From Rhea pennata (Eukaryota > Chordata > Aves > Rheiformes > Rheidae), in NCBI RefSeq assembly GCF_028389875.1, contig NC_084669.1, forward strand, positions 7,525,501 to 7,589,500: DNA of 64,000 nt, written 5' to 3'. A program made the translations under genes and the position numbers. Of this stretch, positions 13,621-27,800 are shown piece by piece. Positions within the stretch are counted from its first letter, which is position 1, and each line of letters begins with the position of its first letter. The notes under the pieces are model-generated. The model saw nothing but the letters and a program-made list of their open reading frames with translations. It made no database searches and had not been told where the DNA came from.

Positions 13621-16600
13621 ACTCTTAATTTGGGGTAGCGGGTCACAAAGATGCGATTTATACTGATGTTCCTCACTAGGTTGTACTGTTTTTAAGACTT
13701 TTATTCTTCTATGGTGTATTTCTATGGCTTCAAACTGTTACCCAAGGTTTCCTGAGAGAAGGAAATGTTACTGAGATGTTACCATGAACCATCTTTGCCT
13801 AAACAGTACTGCCCTGCTGTCAGGTTATCAGATAGCGCTAAAGCCCTTTGAGCTTTCCCAGCCTCAGTCGACTATCTTCCTCAGATGAAGAATTCAGCTG
13901 GCACTTTACTAAACATAATTAATGAGTTTTGCTGGCTCAATCTTTAAGATGTTTTAAAGCAGCCTTTATTTAGGGTTGGAATTGGATAGTTTGGCTTTAG
14001 AATCCAAATCTCAAGTCTATTGAAACGTTCTGAAAGGAGATGAGCCTTCCAATTTTCATGTATATATATATGATAATTAAAGTCATTCAGCTTTTGGTAA
14101 ACTTTTGAGTCCTACCTCTGAACTTCTTTTTTAGGTTCACCAACATAAAGTCACAACTTCAAAATGTGAGAGATAAAGTGATTTTAAATGTTATCTAAAA
14201 TGAAGGATTATACCGTTACAAGGAATCTGAGCATTGACAGCCTAAGCTGTAAATCATAATTGTATCTATTTTATTTGTTAGTTTACATCTAAGTGTTTGA
14301 AGAAATGCAGCCGACTCTAAACCACTAGGCTACGCACGGCTAATTAATGTGACTACATGTTGTTACCACTGTTTTCTTTCCAATCCTCTCACCTTAATCA
14401 TTGTCTCATATATCCACTTGTTGCATCCTGCCTTAAATTAAATTCTAAATTCTTTGGTGCTGGGAGTGTTTCTAGTTCTGCTTTTGCACAACCCCGAAAC
14501 AGGAGTCTGAGCAGGACCTGAGGGACTTTTATAATAGGAATAATTAATATTGAAATTGGGATGCTTTGGCCTGAAGGGGAAAAGTCAAAAAAGGGAAATT
14601 GATTGAGTTGTCTAAAATGAAGTATATTTTCCTTAAAAAAGGCCTGAGTGGCATCTCCAAGTGATGAAATAATCCAGCGGTAGATCTTTTTAACATACCA
14701 GGTAAGCACAGAATCTGAGGTAGACAACTTTGACATGTGGTGCAAAGACTCTGAGGCAAGCAGTCCTTTTGTCTTCAAAAGCAGACAGCTTGTGTTCTTT
14801 ATCTTGAAATTTCGCTCACATTCCCTGATGACATATAAGTTTCCTCAGCAAGTTTCACGGCCAAGTCCCAGCAAGGTTCCAAGCACCCTGAGAAAATCCC
14901 ATTCTGTGCACCCAGTATTTTTCCTCTTTCTGTTTTGAAGTGACAGTAGACCTTCTCCACCATCCTAGCTTAAGGACATATGTAAGAAATACCCTTCTAG
15001 CAACAATTTGAGAGTATTGGGGTTATTTCCTCATAGGGAAGAAGAATGATAAATTTTAATTGACTTGGGATAAACTTTGATACTCATGGGATCCAATGCA
15101 TAGGTTCCAGTCTTTCAGAGCTTGGAGAACTGTGCCCAGTGGTCTTATCATTGTCCACTGCAGACTAATCAGCACTTTTGCATCTTTTACAAACTGAATA
15201 TTTTATAAAATCATCACAAGTTTGGTTAATAACCTAGATATCCCTGTGGCACATTTTTCAATTTGGAGTATTGTCTGCGGAAATCCAAAGGTTTTTATTC
15301 AAATTTATCAATTATTTATGAAAAGAGTCCTTAACTGTAGTATGACAGACCTGGAGACTAAACTTCAATATTCATGAAAACAGGCCAAGCCGTACTTGCT
15401 TCAGGGAAGCATTTTCTCCTTCTACTACCACTGCATTTGACTCTCAGCCTTGAAGATGCTGAACTGTTATTAATACATTATCTTAATGATTGTTTTTAGC
15501 TAAAACAATAATATGTAATTTCCTGAATATACAAAAAAATTCCCATGAGATTTTATATTTTGATCTTTTATTTCTCATATCCTGTCAAAAGCCCTACAGA
15601 AATTATTAATTTCTAGCCTTGCTACATCCTTTTCTCTTAGTTACGACTTGCTGCTGCCAAAGAATAAAATATTATTCAGCCCTCCAGTGCATGAAGAGGG
15701 CTCACTGGGGCTCACTCAAGTCCATTCTCTGTCATTGCAACCTGCTGTTTGCACAAATAACATAGCTTTGGGAGTAAAACAGCTAGACTGGATATTTGCA
15801 AGGCAGTAGGATATTAATGATCATAAAATGCACTTTCCAGTCCTGTCCCGAGAGACATTTTCAAAGTTGTTTTATGAGAGACTAAGGAGATCTATTAATG
15901 AGTGAAGTAATTGTTACCTATTGGCAAAGATTTACAACTACTACATGCTTCAGATTGCAGAACCATAAATGTCTTTGTAACAATCATGTTGTCTGCAGCA
16001 AACAAAAGAGATGCTCACAGAATCAGAGATATGAATGCTATGCTAGCAAAATATATTTTTCTACTTTCTGAAAAAAACACTCAGATAAACAGAAAATTTG
16101 GTATCATAATTCTTATAAAAATATAAACAATAAGTGGAGTAATTTTCCATAAAATGAACACGATAAAATCTACAATATATTGTTTATGTACAGGCAGACA
16201 CAAAATTAAACTCATTTCTTCTTTAATTTACAGTGTTTAACAGAGGCACAATATCAGATCATGATAGTGCTATGCTAATTCAAGATGTGCTCGCTTTTGT
16301 CTTATTTCCAATATTTAGTTCTTAAAGTAATCTTGTATGCTAATCTGGTATATTTATATACATACACACATATAAATTCATAAAACTATACTATATAGTT
16401 ATAACATATTTAAATTTAGCCTTTTCGCATGAGGCCAGCAGCATAAAAGAAACTCAAAATTTTCCAACTTCAAGAAACTCAAGAATGGCCAGCTGAAAGT
16501 TGGCTCTTGCATGACTGTCTTTTTAGTTCTTTGTGATTCCTGTAAAAGTTCAGTCCTGAACACTTTTCCACCACTGGACAGGCTGGGGAAACTGAGCATC

Positions 16601-17443
16601 ACAATCATGAGTAGCATGGCTTGAACTATTTGCATTCTCTATTTTCCAGTGCTCTTAGGAAGTGTGACTCAGTCTTGAAGTTGCTCTTATTCCAGGAACC
16701 AAGTGACTCCCTGAACAGGACGAGAACCTGTGAAGCACTGAGGTAGCTTGGAGCTATGTATACCAGGATATGGTGCCCAAAGTCATATAAAGGGAGGGAA
16801 AAAAAATTGGTTGACAAAACCCCTTGTTTTCAGTGTGATGTTTCTTTGTGTTTAGGGATCTCTACTAATACGATATGACTAGCCTACTTACGACAAGCAT
16901 AAGTATGCACATATATGTGAAGAATTTCCTTCCAGATTACTCCCTAGTGAGTATGAAAAAGAGGCCTCTCTCACTGTGAGACATGGAATCACTACTCTAC
17001 CAAACTTCTCTGTGATCCCATTCACCTCAGGAACCCATGGCCTCATTTTCTCATTTGCTGTACCCACTCCACTCCCAGCAGCTCAGCTGAACTTTTCTCA
17101 ATATCTTCAACGACTACTCACACCCAAAGGCTCTTGGTGTCAAGTTGCCCAGCTGCCTATGGTCTTTTACTTAAAATCAGTCTGTTCCCTATATATCATT
17201 TCGTACTCTTGTTCTGGCATTGCTCTGTGTTGCCTGAAGCCTCCTGGGATCAGGAGAACACTCTATAGGTGGGAACAGTCCTGATATCTACAGACTTAGA
17301 GTCTTCCATACAGACCTGTATTGTTTATGTCCTCAGGTTGTAGGCAGATACCATGTTACAGCATATTTTTAATGCCATATTGTGCCAACACAACAGTTAA
17401 ATGTGAGCACTATGGCCAAGCCCCTGGTTTGCACAATAAAAAG

Positions 17444-17451
<8 letters not shown>
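13621..17451. other. Intergenic, AT-rich, no gene seen
   Basis: CTCTAAACCACTAGGCTACG at about 14317-14336 resembles the tail of an old tRNA-derived SINE, but the rest is not recognisable. Frames such as the 126-codon minus-strand one at 14398-14778 show no domain. Confidence 0.4.

Positions 17452-17478
<27 letters not shown>
17452..17478. repeat. (AG)n microsatellite
   Basis: Uninterrupted alternating A/G over 27 bases, following an A-rich stretch. Confidence 0.98.
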
Positions 17479-17479
<1 letters not shown>

Positions 17480-17483
<4 letters not shown>

Positions 17484-20400
17484 GTCTTTCAAAGGTGTAA
17501 CAATGTTTTCTCCTCTGCCTCCACTTCCTTAAACTTTGCAAAAGCCATGCAAAGGCAAAAGATGCCGGGGGAGGATGCATCTGGCTTCATGCAGGCCACC
17601 ATTGACTCCCTAAGCTGGAGCTTTTGGAAGCCTCTGCTGTTTTCTTTTAGGGGAGAAATTCCTGCACCAGCTTCTCTAGAAAGCAGAGGCCTTTGCAGGG
17701 GAGCAGGCGGACTACAGCAAACCAAGCAGGGAAATAGGTATTTGCACAGCTGAAAAACATTTTTTGCAAGTCATTTTATCTGTTTCATTTTTGGTTTCAC
17801 TTCAGCTGCTTATGGACCTGTAATTGTCCTTCTTCACGAGCCAGTTTTACCTGCTGATAGTTTGAACATTTTAATCATCTTCTGAAAGTCGTTATGATGT
17901 GTTTCATCACCTTCAGCACCCTCGCCATAACAATCTTTCTGAGGTATACAATGGGCAGAGCTCAAGAGGATGAGTCAGGAAGAAAAAGTTCTTATTTCAA
18001 AATAAATGCTTTCAGAATTTAGTAAGTATGCTCTAAAAGGTTTAAAAAATAAATGTAAGAATCATAGCTTAAGGTATGTTATGTTGTTTGTTATGTTTGT
18101 TACATTTGAAGGACTGAAGAGCCCTGGGTAACTGCTTGTAAGTACTCAGCAGTTACAGTAGTCAAGACAGATAGGGAGGTCATTTTAAGTGTAACTTAAT
18201 ACAATCAAAAAGAAAAAAAGATTTTTATTCACAAGGGGAAGATGACTAAAATAACACTGAGAAAAATGATATAAGAGATTTCAGAATCTCTCCTAAAGCA
18301 GCAAGAAAGGTGATTACCACATTCATGTCATACAGCAAAAGCATGGTCTAAATTTTGTTTTCTGATAGAGCTCAACTCCTTTGTGAGATTTTAGCCCAAC
18401 AGTTGCATTTTCCTATTTTGTGGATTTCTGATGATCTTATGAAGACTAGTTCAAGGCGGGCTAATGGCCAGGCATGCAACAAACATAAAAGATTTGGTCA
18501 GTGTTCTTGAATACAAAATGCACTATCAGTAAATACATGTTCAGTATAAAGGCATTGAAAATGGATATTACACAATAAGTTAATTTCATTTGACAATATA
18601 CAGTTGTGCAATTGATAGTCAGCTGACCTGAACTGGATCTCATATAACTAGCTCTGTTATTTTCTTAAAGATTTTCTTTCCTCAAATGGTATTTTTTACT
18701 TTTGTTGTGGATTTTGCCTTTTATGTCAAAAAATCATATAAAGAAATACCCAAAACCCAGCCGAGTCCCATATATGTGTTTACTTAAAAAGTGAAATCAT
18801 GCAAGGCTTTCTGTAACACATAAAATTGGCCCCCGGTTATGTTTTGGAGTCTTCAGAAATAAAGAACACAGTGGTTCAACATGGCTTGCAACACTTTTAA
18901 AGAAAACCTACCACCTAAACTATGAAGCAATACTCAAAGCACTTTAGGCACTAAAGTTGTACATTATCACTTGCGTTTGTAAAACCTATTAGACATGTAT
19001 CTGAAGCTTTAGTATCTAAATAGCATAAAATATAACTTCCCTTCTTCCATCTTTGTATTCTTATTTTATATTCTTTGCTTTGGATTTATATCTCAACTAC
19101 CTGTCTCAAACAAGAGTGAATCTTCTTTTTTTTTTTTTATTTCTGTTGAAAAGCATGAATTCCTGAATGGCAATTTAGCATGTATACTTCAGGGAAACCC
19201 TGAATGAGTCTTCATATGATTTACATTAACCTCATTAAAAATGCGCATGATTTGGATCCTACTGCAAAAGAGTCGTAGAAAGTAAATGATAGTCTCCAGA
19301 GACTGGACCCCCTTTTTTTTATCTAAGTTGAGAGACTGAAACTTGCATTATTATTTGGAATTTTCTGCCTCCTTCTCATATGTTAAGAATACTAAGCTGG
19401 CTATTGAGACTAATAGAAAAAAGCTGGAGCTGTATCAGTTTGGGGCGGTGCAATTATAGGAACTGATCCCTTCAGGGGGACATATCTATCTGTATGTTTA
19501 GTACATATCTGCCAATATGTACTAAAACATCTGAGATTCTAGTAGGAGAAGGGTTAAGTTTTAGAGCTGGTCTGTTTGAACCATTTTTCCCATTGGTTTG
19601 CAGACAGTCAGGAATGCAGGGCTAGAAGATATGTTCTTGCCTGTTGGACTCAACATCTGCATCACTGCCTAAAATCTACAATCTTCTCATGCAGAAATCC
19701 AGAGTAAATAAGGATATTGGTCCCTGCTGGCCTTAAAATTGAGGAATCTATGTCTGATATAGCCACTTCCAAATGACCATCTACCATGTAATTTGTAGGG
19801 AGATTGGAGCCATGGCAAGGCAGAGGCAAGAACAGCATCAAATAAAAGCAAATATTCCTGAAATCTGTATGCTATTATTCCTGACCAGAAAAAGGGTCTG
19901 CAGGTCCAGGGTGATGGTAGTGGGGAAGAACATCTGGCAGCTGGCAAGTAACCAGAAATAAGAAACATGTGGAATGGGGGCAGCGGAGAGGCTGGGGTTG
20001 TTTCCAGTACCCCAGATCATAATACCTAACCCCCTGATTTAGTAGATGCCACTGAGCAGGTTTGCATGCTGTTTATCAGTGTTCTTGTGTTTTATTTATT
20101 ATATTATATTATTTATTATATTGTGTGCATTATTCTTGCTTTGTTTAGTTTCTAAGAATTACAATCTGTTGCTATATTACATGTATTTTGTGTAAGTGTG
20201 TAGAGATGTGTGTGTGTGTCTTCTGCTTTAAGACATGGTTTTCAGCTCCAGAAATAATTTTAAGATTCAGAAGGGGTGGAAGAGCCAAGGAAATGTGAAA
20301 TGTTTGTCTACATTATCTAGGAACTGTATGACTTGTCATTTCCAAGGGAAAGCTCTATAATTTGACTGCAGATCTGTATTTAAATTTGGGAAAGAGTCTG

Positions 20401-20619
20401 AAGGGGGACTTGACACCTCCACTGTAAAAACTCAGATAATACAGACTTCAGGAGTTTCAAAGTTCAAAGTATTTACATATTGATGTTTTCCAGTCCTCAT
20501 GCAAGCAATCTGATGGTACAGACTTTGCCTCCAAACAACTGCTTGGATTGGGTTGGGATGGGGGGGTTTCAACTCTCATTTAAGTGAGAATTCCTAGATA
20601 TCTGAATTTAAAAAGGCAG
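17480..20619. other. Intergenic, AT-rich, no gene seen
   Basis: Possible conserved stretch at about 17780-17940 (GACCTGTAATTGTCC). TA-rich repeat at about 20092-20122. A T run occurs around 19127-19139. No gene-like frame. Confidence 0.45.
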
Positions 20620-20790
20620 GTCCCCTGGATTTCCATTTGCATATTTTTGGCAGCAGTCCACCTCATTAATGCAGGAGAGAATCAGCCAATATTACAAGAA
20701 AAACACATATGACACTCAAGGGAATTAGAGATATATTGTTAATTTGATGGAGTGTTAATAGGCCTCCTAATGTCACCACTTTTTCCTAGC
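20620..20790. promoter_or_regulatory. Conserved-looking block with octamer
   Basis: An octamer ATTTGCAT at 20635-20642 is followed by CCTCATTAATGCAGG, ATTGTTAATTTGATGG and GTGTTAATAGGCCTCC. The mix of POU and homeodomain words without repeats suggests an enhancer. Confidence 0.3.
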
Positions 20791-21269
20791 AGTTGTCTGC
20801 AATGTTTATTTCTTGTTGGACCAACAAAATTACTGGTTCATGTTATAGACATGAGCTCAGTGGTGATAGTGGTTCTTTAATAGAGGCATGTTCTTAAGCA
20901 GGCTTTCAGCATTTAGTACTCGTCTTCATTTTAATCAAAGAAAAGTCTCTATGTCAAAGGAGGGAGGAAATCAAACTCTCTGACTTAAATCTCTCATGTA
21001 GAAATACATACTATTTTTGAATGATGCCTCCTGAGAAACTTTTCATTGACCTCTAAAGCAGAAAGGCTGCAATGGAACGGTTATCAGGTTTGGCTTTTGT
21101 GACCCACAGCTGAAATTATTGTAGGCTAGTGGCTAGAGGGAGATTAAATTCAGAATGTCCTGTAAGTTGAAAGAAATATGAATCTAAGCAGTGCTCTTTA
21201 AGAAGCATTAAAGAACATGCATAAAAATGTAAAATTCCTCTGTATTAAGTTATTTGGTATTCCTTTGCT

Positions 21270-21680
21270 GTTCACCATTATTTTCGACCCTTTACTGCTA
21301 AGAGCCAGAAGGTTACAAGTTTTGCTCTAGTAATTACCTATCAGTCTAACAAAGTAACCTTAATTAGTGGGATTTTTTCATATCATATATAGGAATAGGG
21401 CATGGTGTGAACATATGTTATTATGATTTAACACCTTGCTCAGATCTCACGTATATCCTTTGTCTTCCACTGTCACCACTGTAATTAGGCGGCAGAGGTG
21501 CAATATATTCAGATCTTTGTCAATACCTGCCCAAAGCTCTAAATGCATTTGCGATAGAAATTGAGATTAATAGGCAAAGAAAAGCTATAATGATCATTGA
21601 AGACCGCCAAACTCCATTTAACTCACTACATGCACACCGACACTTTGCTCATCTGATCAGTCTTGTGTCATCTAGATAGG
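21270..21680. promoter_or_regulatory. Conserved-looking non-coding block
   Basis: CCTTAATTAGTGGGATTTTT, GTAATTAGGCGGCAGAGGTG and GAGATTAATAGGCAAAG give several TAAT-core and PITX/OTX-like (TAATTAGG, GGGATT) sites in a repeat-free block. The regulatory role is inferred. Confidence 0.3.
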
Positions 21681-24600
21681 TTACTGCTTGGAAAGAGCGT
21701 TTTCCTCTCTTTCACTTAGACGCAAATCTGTCCTTTCTTCCCTCAACTTGACTTTTGATTAGAACAGGCTCAGGAGTGCTGCAAAGAACAACAGCATTTC
21801 ATAGTCTGTAGATCTTCAGTTCAATTTGTAGAGATCAATCAACATCCTTATGCAAAAATCCCAAGCAGGAAACCCCAAGCATCTACTTTCTATACCTCCC
21901 TCTCTCCTTCTACATCTCCAATGCATCAGCAGTTGAGAAGCACAAAACGGGAAGATCTTGTTATTGAACACAAGGCGGAATTTTTTCCTTCTTTCTCTAT
22001 CCTGACCACATACACATAGCCATTTTGTGTAAGAGTTGCAAGGGGGAAAACAATCTCTGCAACTGAGTTTAGCTAGAAATTCTCCGTTGATAAAAGACTG
22101 TGTAACCTAAAGATTCACAGTCTCCTAAAATGTTCCAGTTTCTTCTGATTGGTTTCCCATCTTACAATAAGACCTCAGTCCCCAGTGATTTTTTCCTCCT
22201 GGTGCAAACAGCAAAATTTATTCAGTCAGAGATTAAAACTGCACTGTACAATACAGGCCAATAGTCCATCTCTTGCATTGACCCTCAACTAATTGCAGTG
22301 AACTCTTTTCACTAAAAAAGAAAAACTAAACAAAAGGTCTTATTTAGGAAATGTAGGGTTTTTTTTTCTTTTTGATATAAATCTACCAACATACTGTGAG
22401 GAAGTAAGAAAAAAAAACTGAATATATCACTGAATAAATAATTTATTTTGAATAACATATTTTATTTTAAACAGCATGATGTCATCTATTTTCTCCATCA
22501 GATATATGTTGTGCAGCAGATAATACAAACAACACCCTTAATATATGACCAAACTACTTTTACTATTATTCACACTTTTTCCTCAATATATAATTTAGAA
22601 CTATCACCAACACTTCATAATTGCTGCAGTAGTAAATAACTTATTTCTAAGGATCCACATTGCAACTTCTGTTGTGATGAAACAGCATTTGTACCTGGTG
22701 ACATCTGTGAGTTACCAGTTCCTAAAATAACTCTACTTGCCTCCTATTTTTTAACAACCTCATGGGGAATCTTCCTCCAAGTCACCTTAGAATATAAGTC
22801 ATTAAAGCTGTGTACATGATGAAGAGCCATGTGGGAGGAAATAGATGCTGCTATAGTACATAGCAGGATGCAGAATACACAGGATGTGTGTGGTGGGGGA
22901 GGGATGAAAATGGATGAAAGTGGCCTAGATATGCCACTTAAATAAAATGCAATAAAAATACTAGAAAATGCAAATTATTACAAAGGCCTTAAACTAGGCT
23001 TTAAATTAGGTGGGACAATGCCTTTCAATAAAGGCAAGGGGATTTCTTCAAAGTAAAGGAATAATCAATGTCAGCATGAGTATACATTTTGCAAATAAAC
23101 TAAGAAGTCACATAAGGTAGGTAGTCAAAAGTAGACATCCAGATTCAGGTGGTTTGCTTAATCTTTCTTCATAGCCTGAGGGGAAAAATAGGCACTGGAA
23201 GAGCAATTCATCCCAAAGGTAGAAATCTAAAATAGGTTGGATGAATTCCACCCTTTTCTTCACTGTTGATTGTAATAGTTATGTACAAGTCTGGACTCTA
23301 TCCAGATGTCTCAGCTGAAAATGTTTGTATTGAAAGCAACTGAAACTAGGTGAGATGATATTTATCAATGCATATACATGTCCCATTAAACTCAGAGGAG
23401 AAATAAGCACTAGAGGGAATAAACAAAAATGTTGTATTAATGAAAATTGTATCATCATACACCTCTCTGGAGTTTTTGTTTATATCATAGAATAATTATG
23501 CTGCTCTGATAGCTGATTGAAAAATGAAAACTCTTGATGCTACACAGTGCAACAGTATCATATAATATAATTAAAAATTGTAATTATAAAGAAAGAATAT
23601 AGGATTTATTAAATGCTTCTTCAGTTAGTGGCTTTTAACCTCAATATATAATGTTACAATATATTTAAAACCATCTATCTCAAAGAGGTGTACATCATTC
23701 TTACCTAGACACATAAGAGTTAATGCTCAGTAAATATCTACTTTACACATTTTTGTCTAATGAAGGCATAGTGAGAATCTTTTCTCATTAGGTTAATGTG
23801 TCAACATATCCAAGTTAAATCATCAGGATAGTTTAACAAAATGACTGTATGAACATATGTACACATGCTTATTGCTCTTAGTTAAGAGACCATATCTTTA
23901 AAGCTTAGAGGCTGCCTTAATGAGCTAAGAAATGAGTATTGGAGTTTTGAAATCTAAGGCCATAAACCATCTTTGAAGGCAGATGTGTAAGATAATCCTT
24001 TTTTTTCACTGATTCTTGTGCAAGGGACCAGATATTTATTTTCCCCAATAGGCTTTCCTGCCAGAGAACAAGAAACCAAAACAAAATGAAAGGCTAAAAA
24101 GCTCCACAGGATGAAAGGCTGTGATAACTTTACTCCTTTACAAGCCATCTGCATATAACAAGGTTTTAAAAATATTTTCATTTTCTAAGTACATTTCCAT
24201 AGTGTCCACCAGCAAAATATCTCAACACCCTCTACACAGACTAATGTATGCTTAGGCATAGCCCAGTTCTTGCTCTGATTTCTACCAATGTGACAACATT
24301 AACTTCAGTATGCTTATTCCATATTTTCACTAAAGGAAGTGAAACTGGAGGCAGACTTCTCTTTGAGCCATACCCAGCATTACGTAGTTCAGCAGAATTT
24401 ACTCAGTTTCTATTAGCAGTTATTCAAACTTGGCCACAAGTGTCAAATGAAGCTTCTATTTACAGAAATCAAGGTACTTAATTAAAATCTTACCAATAGA
24501 AAAGGGATTTTCCACGGTGTAATTGGAAGTCCAGATCCTTAATCCTACTTAAAAATAACAAGTACTCACACTTTTAAAATAAAGAAGTGTCCTTTTTATT

Positions 24601-24997
24601 TTTACTTTTGGCAGTGTGTGCATGGTAAGATCCCTATGGTTTTAACCATTCAATTTTTATAATTTAAATGTTTTTTAACTTCTGGTAAGTTTTCATATTT
24701 GTTTTGAGTTTGAATTTTATTATGTCATGTTACATTGTGAGGTTCCCCAGAGCCTTGTCAGGATAGGGAAGTTACATTAGAAATGAAAATTTCATGAGGA
24801 TTAATAAAAGAAAGTAGGTTGTATATTTTTAACTACTATTGAAAAAGGCCTAAAACTCCTTGACTTCAGCAGTTCAGGTTCAAACACAGAGGATCTGGCT
24901 CTATTTTTCTACCTGATCTTCCAAGGCAGATAGAAATTTGGACCTTGTATAACATTATGTAGATCCTATCATCTGCAGACTTCAGAGTTTTGTCTCA
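21681..24997. other. Intergenic, AT-rich, no gene seen
   Basis: Short chance frames only and no diagnostic repeat. Several AT-rich stretches (22330-22640 and 23440-23700) are of low complexity. Confidence 0.5.
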
Positions 24998-25144
24998 TGT
25001 CCTGATTCAACAGATTGAGAAATTGAAGTACAGAGGATGGAGTAAGAAGTATCTAAGGTTATCTACCAGGACAGTGGCAGAGACATGGGTTGAATGCAGG
25101 TCTCTGTGAGGCACCCAGTGCTGCATCCAGCAGGCCAGACCACC
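24998..25144 (+). repeat. MIR-like ancient SINE remnant
   Basis: The order of words follows the MIR family: CAGATTGAGAAATTGAAGTA, CAGAGG, then GGACAGTGGCAGAGACATGG, GTTGAATGCAGGTCTC, CCAGTGCTGC and finally CCAGACCACC. The consensus, as I recall it, reads ACAGATGAGGAAACTGAGGC...AGTGGCAGAGCC...GAACCCAGGTCT. It is heavily diverged, as expected for an amniote-age element. Confidence 0.6.
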
Positions 25145-25145
25145 T

Positions 25146-27479
25146 GAGAAATGAATTGTCAGGGCCTCAAACTCCACAGCTCCTTTTCAGGAAGTGCTTA
25201 AACCTTAAAAAAATCAAATCCTGACCTTGGAAGACACATATTTTGAATCAACATAATCTTTTTGACCAGAGGGAGTTAAAAATGCAGAAAAACCTGTGTT
25301 ATAATAATTACACCATTCATTTCCAAACTTATGCCTATGACTGTGCTCACTGAATTTCTTGAGGCACTATAACAATTTATGAAATGATCATGAAAGTCTT
25401 TACTTAGATATTGTTTAAGCAGAACCATCTGGGAATTCTTTTAATATAAGCAGAAACTAATGGCAAATGTATCCATTTGGAGGGATCCTGTGCAGGGACT
25501 GGTGTGTGCTACATGTTCAAATTAAATTACCTTGTTACTTAAGTTCTACATATGAGGCAAGTTGTGAATCATTGTCTTTGAATAATTTTGTTTATAATTT
25601 GCTATCATTGTACTGTACCAGATTACAATGGACAAAGTATTTTTAATCATTGCTAAGGTGTGGATCGAGCAGCACAGGATATTGTGGGAATTTTGTAACA
25701 TTCATCTTCTTGCATCTGAAGACAAAAAAAAAAAAAAACAACTGTGAGATTCCTCTCTGTAGAGAACCTCCCGCTCTCCAGAAACTACCACAGATTTTGG
25801 CAGAATTACATGCCACTTGGCAGACTTTGTGAGGGTTTGATATTTGCCAGGCCTTCATTTGCAATGGCAGAAAACTGATCCAAAGCTTAAAGGAGTCAAT
25901 TGAGAGAGTTCTCATGGATTCAATGAGCTTTAGGGCAAGCCTAGGTCAGAGATGATGTACTTTAGCAAAACATTTCTAAGCAACAAATACGTCTTCATCC
26001 CAGCTATGCCCCACTGAAGCCAATTCGGTTGTATTTGCATTAGATTCGTAAGACTGGCAGGGATCATTAAGGTATCTGTGCTTTTCTCTCTCTAGAGTGA
26101 TTGGCTTTTTACGATCATCTAGGCATTTTACCTAATGCATTCCCTACAGTTTTAGGGACTTCACATGATTGTGTTGCCCTTGACTTCAGCTGCTGTCTTT
26201 CTGGGAGCCAAAATAGCAAAAGGCTAAAGCTACTACTACTACTGCATGTCCAGCATTAAAGAATGCCAGGTGCCAGGCTGTGGTGTGTGAGGATTCACGC
26301 ACTGAGGGCTCTGTAGATGTCTCTGGACTAGGTCAATGCAACCACATATTGCGCGGTTGCCTGCAGTAACCTGCACTGGACTCAGTGACCCACATGAGCT
26401 CTTCTACATGCATTTATTCTGCTCCTTCAAATCTTTTCCACTCGCTACCCATAACCCAAGCTCTGCACAGTATTCTTAATCTAGAAGCTTACTCTGAGAG
26501 GGATTTACAAGTATAAAACAAACTATAACTGCCATTTAGTTGATAGGATCAAAACCGCACATACAAAAATGTCTGTTGTGCTCTTATTCTAATTATTACC
26601 CACTTTCTCTAGTTTTCTCCATGGATTTGAATCTTGTTTGTTGTAGCAGATATATCTGTTATTAATCTTTAGGTAGTTAGTAGAATAATTTGCAACATTC
26701 ATTAACAGGTATCATCTTGAGTATTACTAAAAAGCATCTATACTTTTGCTAATGAGCCCCAGTAGTGCAATACTTTACATATTTTATAGCCAGGCAATTA
26801 TGTGATGCCTTGCTTTTATAGTCAATCTGAAGATAAATTGTTTTGGACATAAAGATAGATAGCTAACATGAAAGTAGTTACTACTGGGAAATCCTGCCTC
26901 CTGAGCTGTTGAGTTGTAACTGTGAAGAGATGACACATTTTGAAAGCATTCTTTTATTATTTCTAGAATTCAGAATCCTGCAGCCCTCCCTAAAAAATAT
27001 ATGCTATTCACACTTAGGATAAATCATAGTAAATGCAAAGAAAAAGGAGCCAGAGAGTTTTAGAGCTAAATTGTTCCTCAGTGGAATATTTTGTAACTTT
27101 GATTTTAAACAGGTTCCTTTTAAAATAATACAGATAGTTAACACTTGCCCATTTAATGTGCTAATAAAATATGAATAAAATCAGCAAGTAACTGCTGAAA
27201 TCATTCAGCTCCCAAAAATGGCAGTGTTCGGTATTAAGCTGTACATTGACAGCTAGATACCTCCATGAGGTGAAGAGACCTTCACCAATTTACTTATGTG
27301 AATAATCTCACTCATTTTGCCTGACATTCATCTAGGAAAAAATATTTGCTTAAATTCCAGGGTATCACTGAGAAACAGCATGCTGCTATTTTACTTCCTT
27401 GTTATTCTAGGTTTCTCATTTCCCCTTTTTACCTTTGTCCTCTTTAAAAATATCAGTAAACCAAATCCAGCACAAGTGG
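25146..27479. other. Intergenic, AT-rich, no gene seen
   Basis: One octamer ATTTGCAT lies at 26033-26040. A short (CTA)n lies at about 26229-26242. The A run at 25725-25738 is interrupted. Two AT-rich stretches (26750-26850 and 27120-27230) may be conserved but have no diagnostic motif. Confidence 0.4.
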
Positions 27480-27800
27480 CAGCAGCTCTGGCTTTCTAGC
27501 ACTGGCCTGCCTGTGTGTCTCAGCATAGCTCTGGAGGGACCACCTTGAGGCATATGGGAGTAATTCACTCTCAACGCCCATTAAATCTTTAGCCTCTCCT
27601 TTGAGACTGCAACAAGGGTGCCAATTAATGTCAATTGTCGTGGTGGTTTATGTGACTGGGACACCTGCCCACAAGGAGCTGAACAGAGATCACCAGCTGA
27701 GACAGTGCAGCACTTGTCTGTGATGCTGCAGAATATAAATAATTTCACAGGCAATGAAGCAGCATTGAGTCATCACAACTTTCATTCATTACCAACATGA
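27480..27800. promoter_or_regulatory. Conserved-looking non-coding block
   Basis: GTGCCAATTAATGTCAATTG, ATATAAATAATTTCACAGGC and several CAGCTG/CAGCACTTG-like E-box words lie in a repeat-free block with balanced composition. This resembles an enhancer. Conservation was not tested. Confidence 0.3.

Noticed and set aside
14317..14336. CTCTAAACCACTAGGCTACG as a SINE tail
   Set aside because: Only the terminal 20 bases resemble such a tail; no body or promoter boxes were found upstream.
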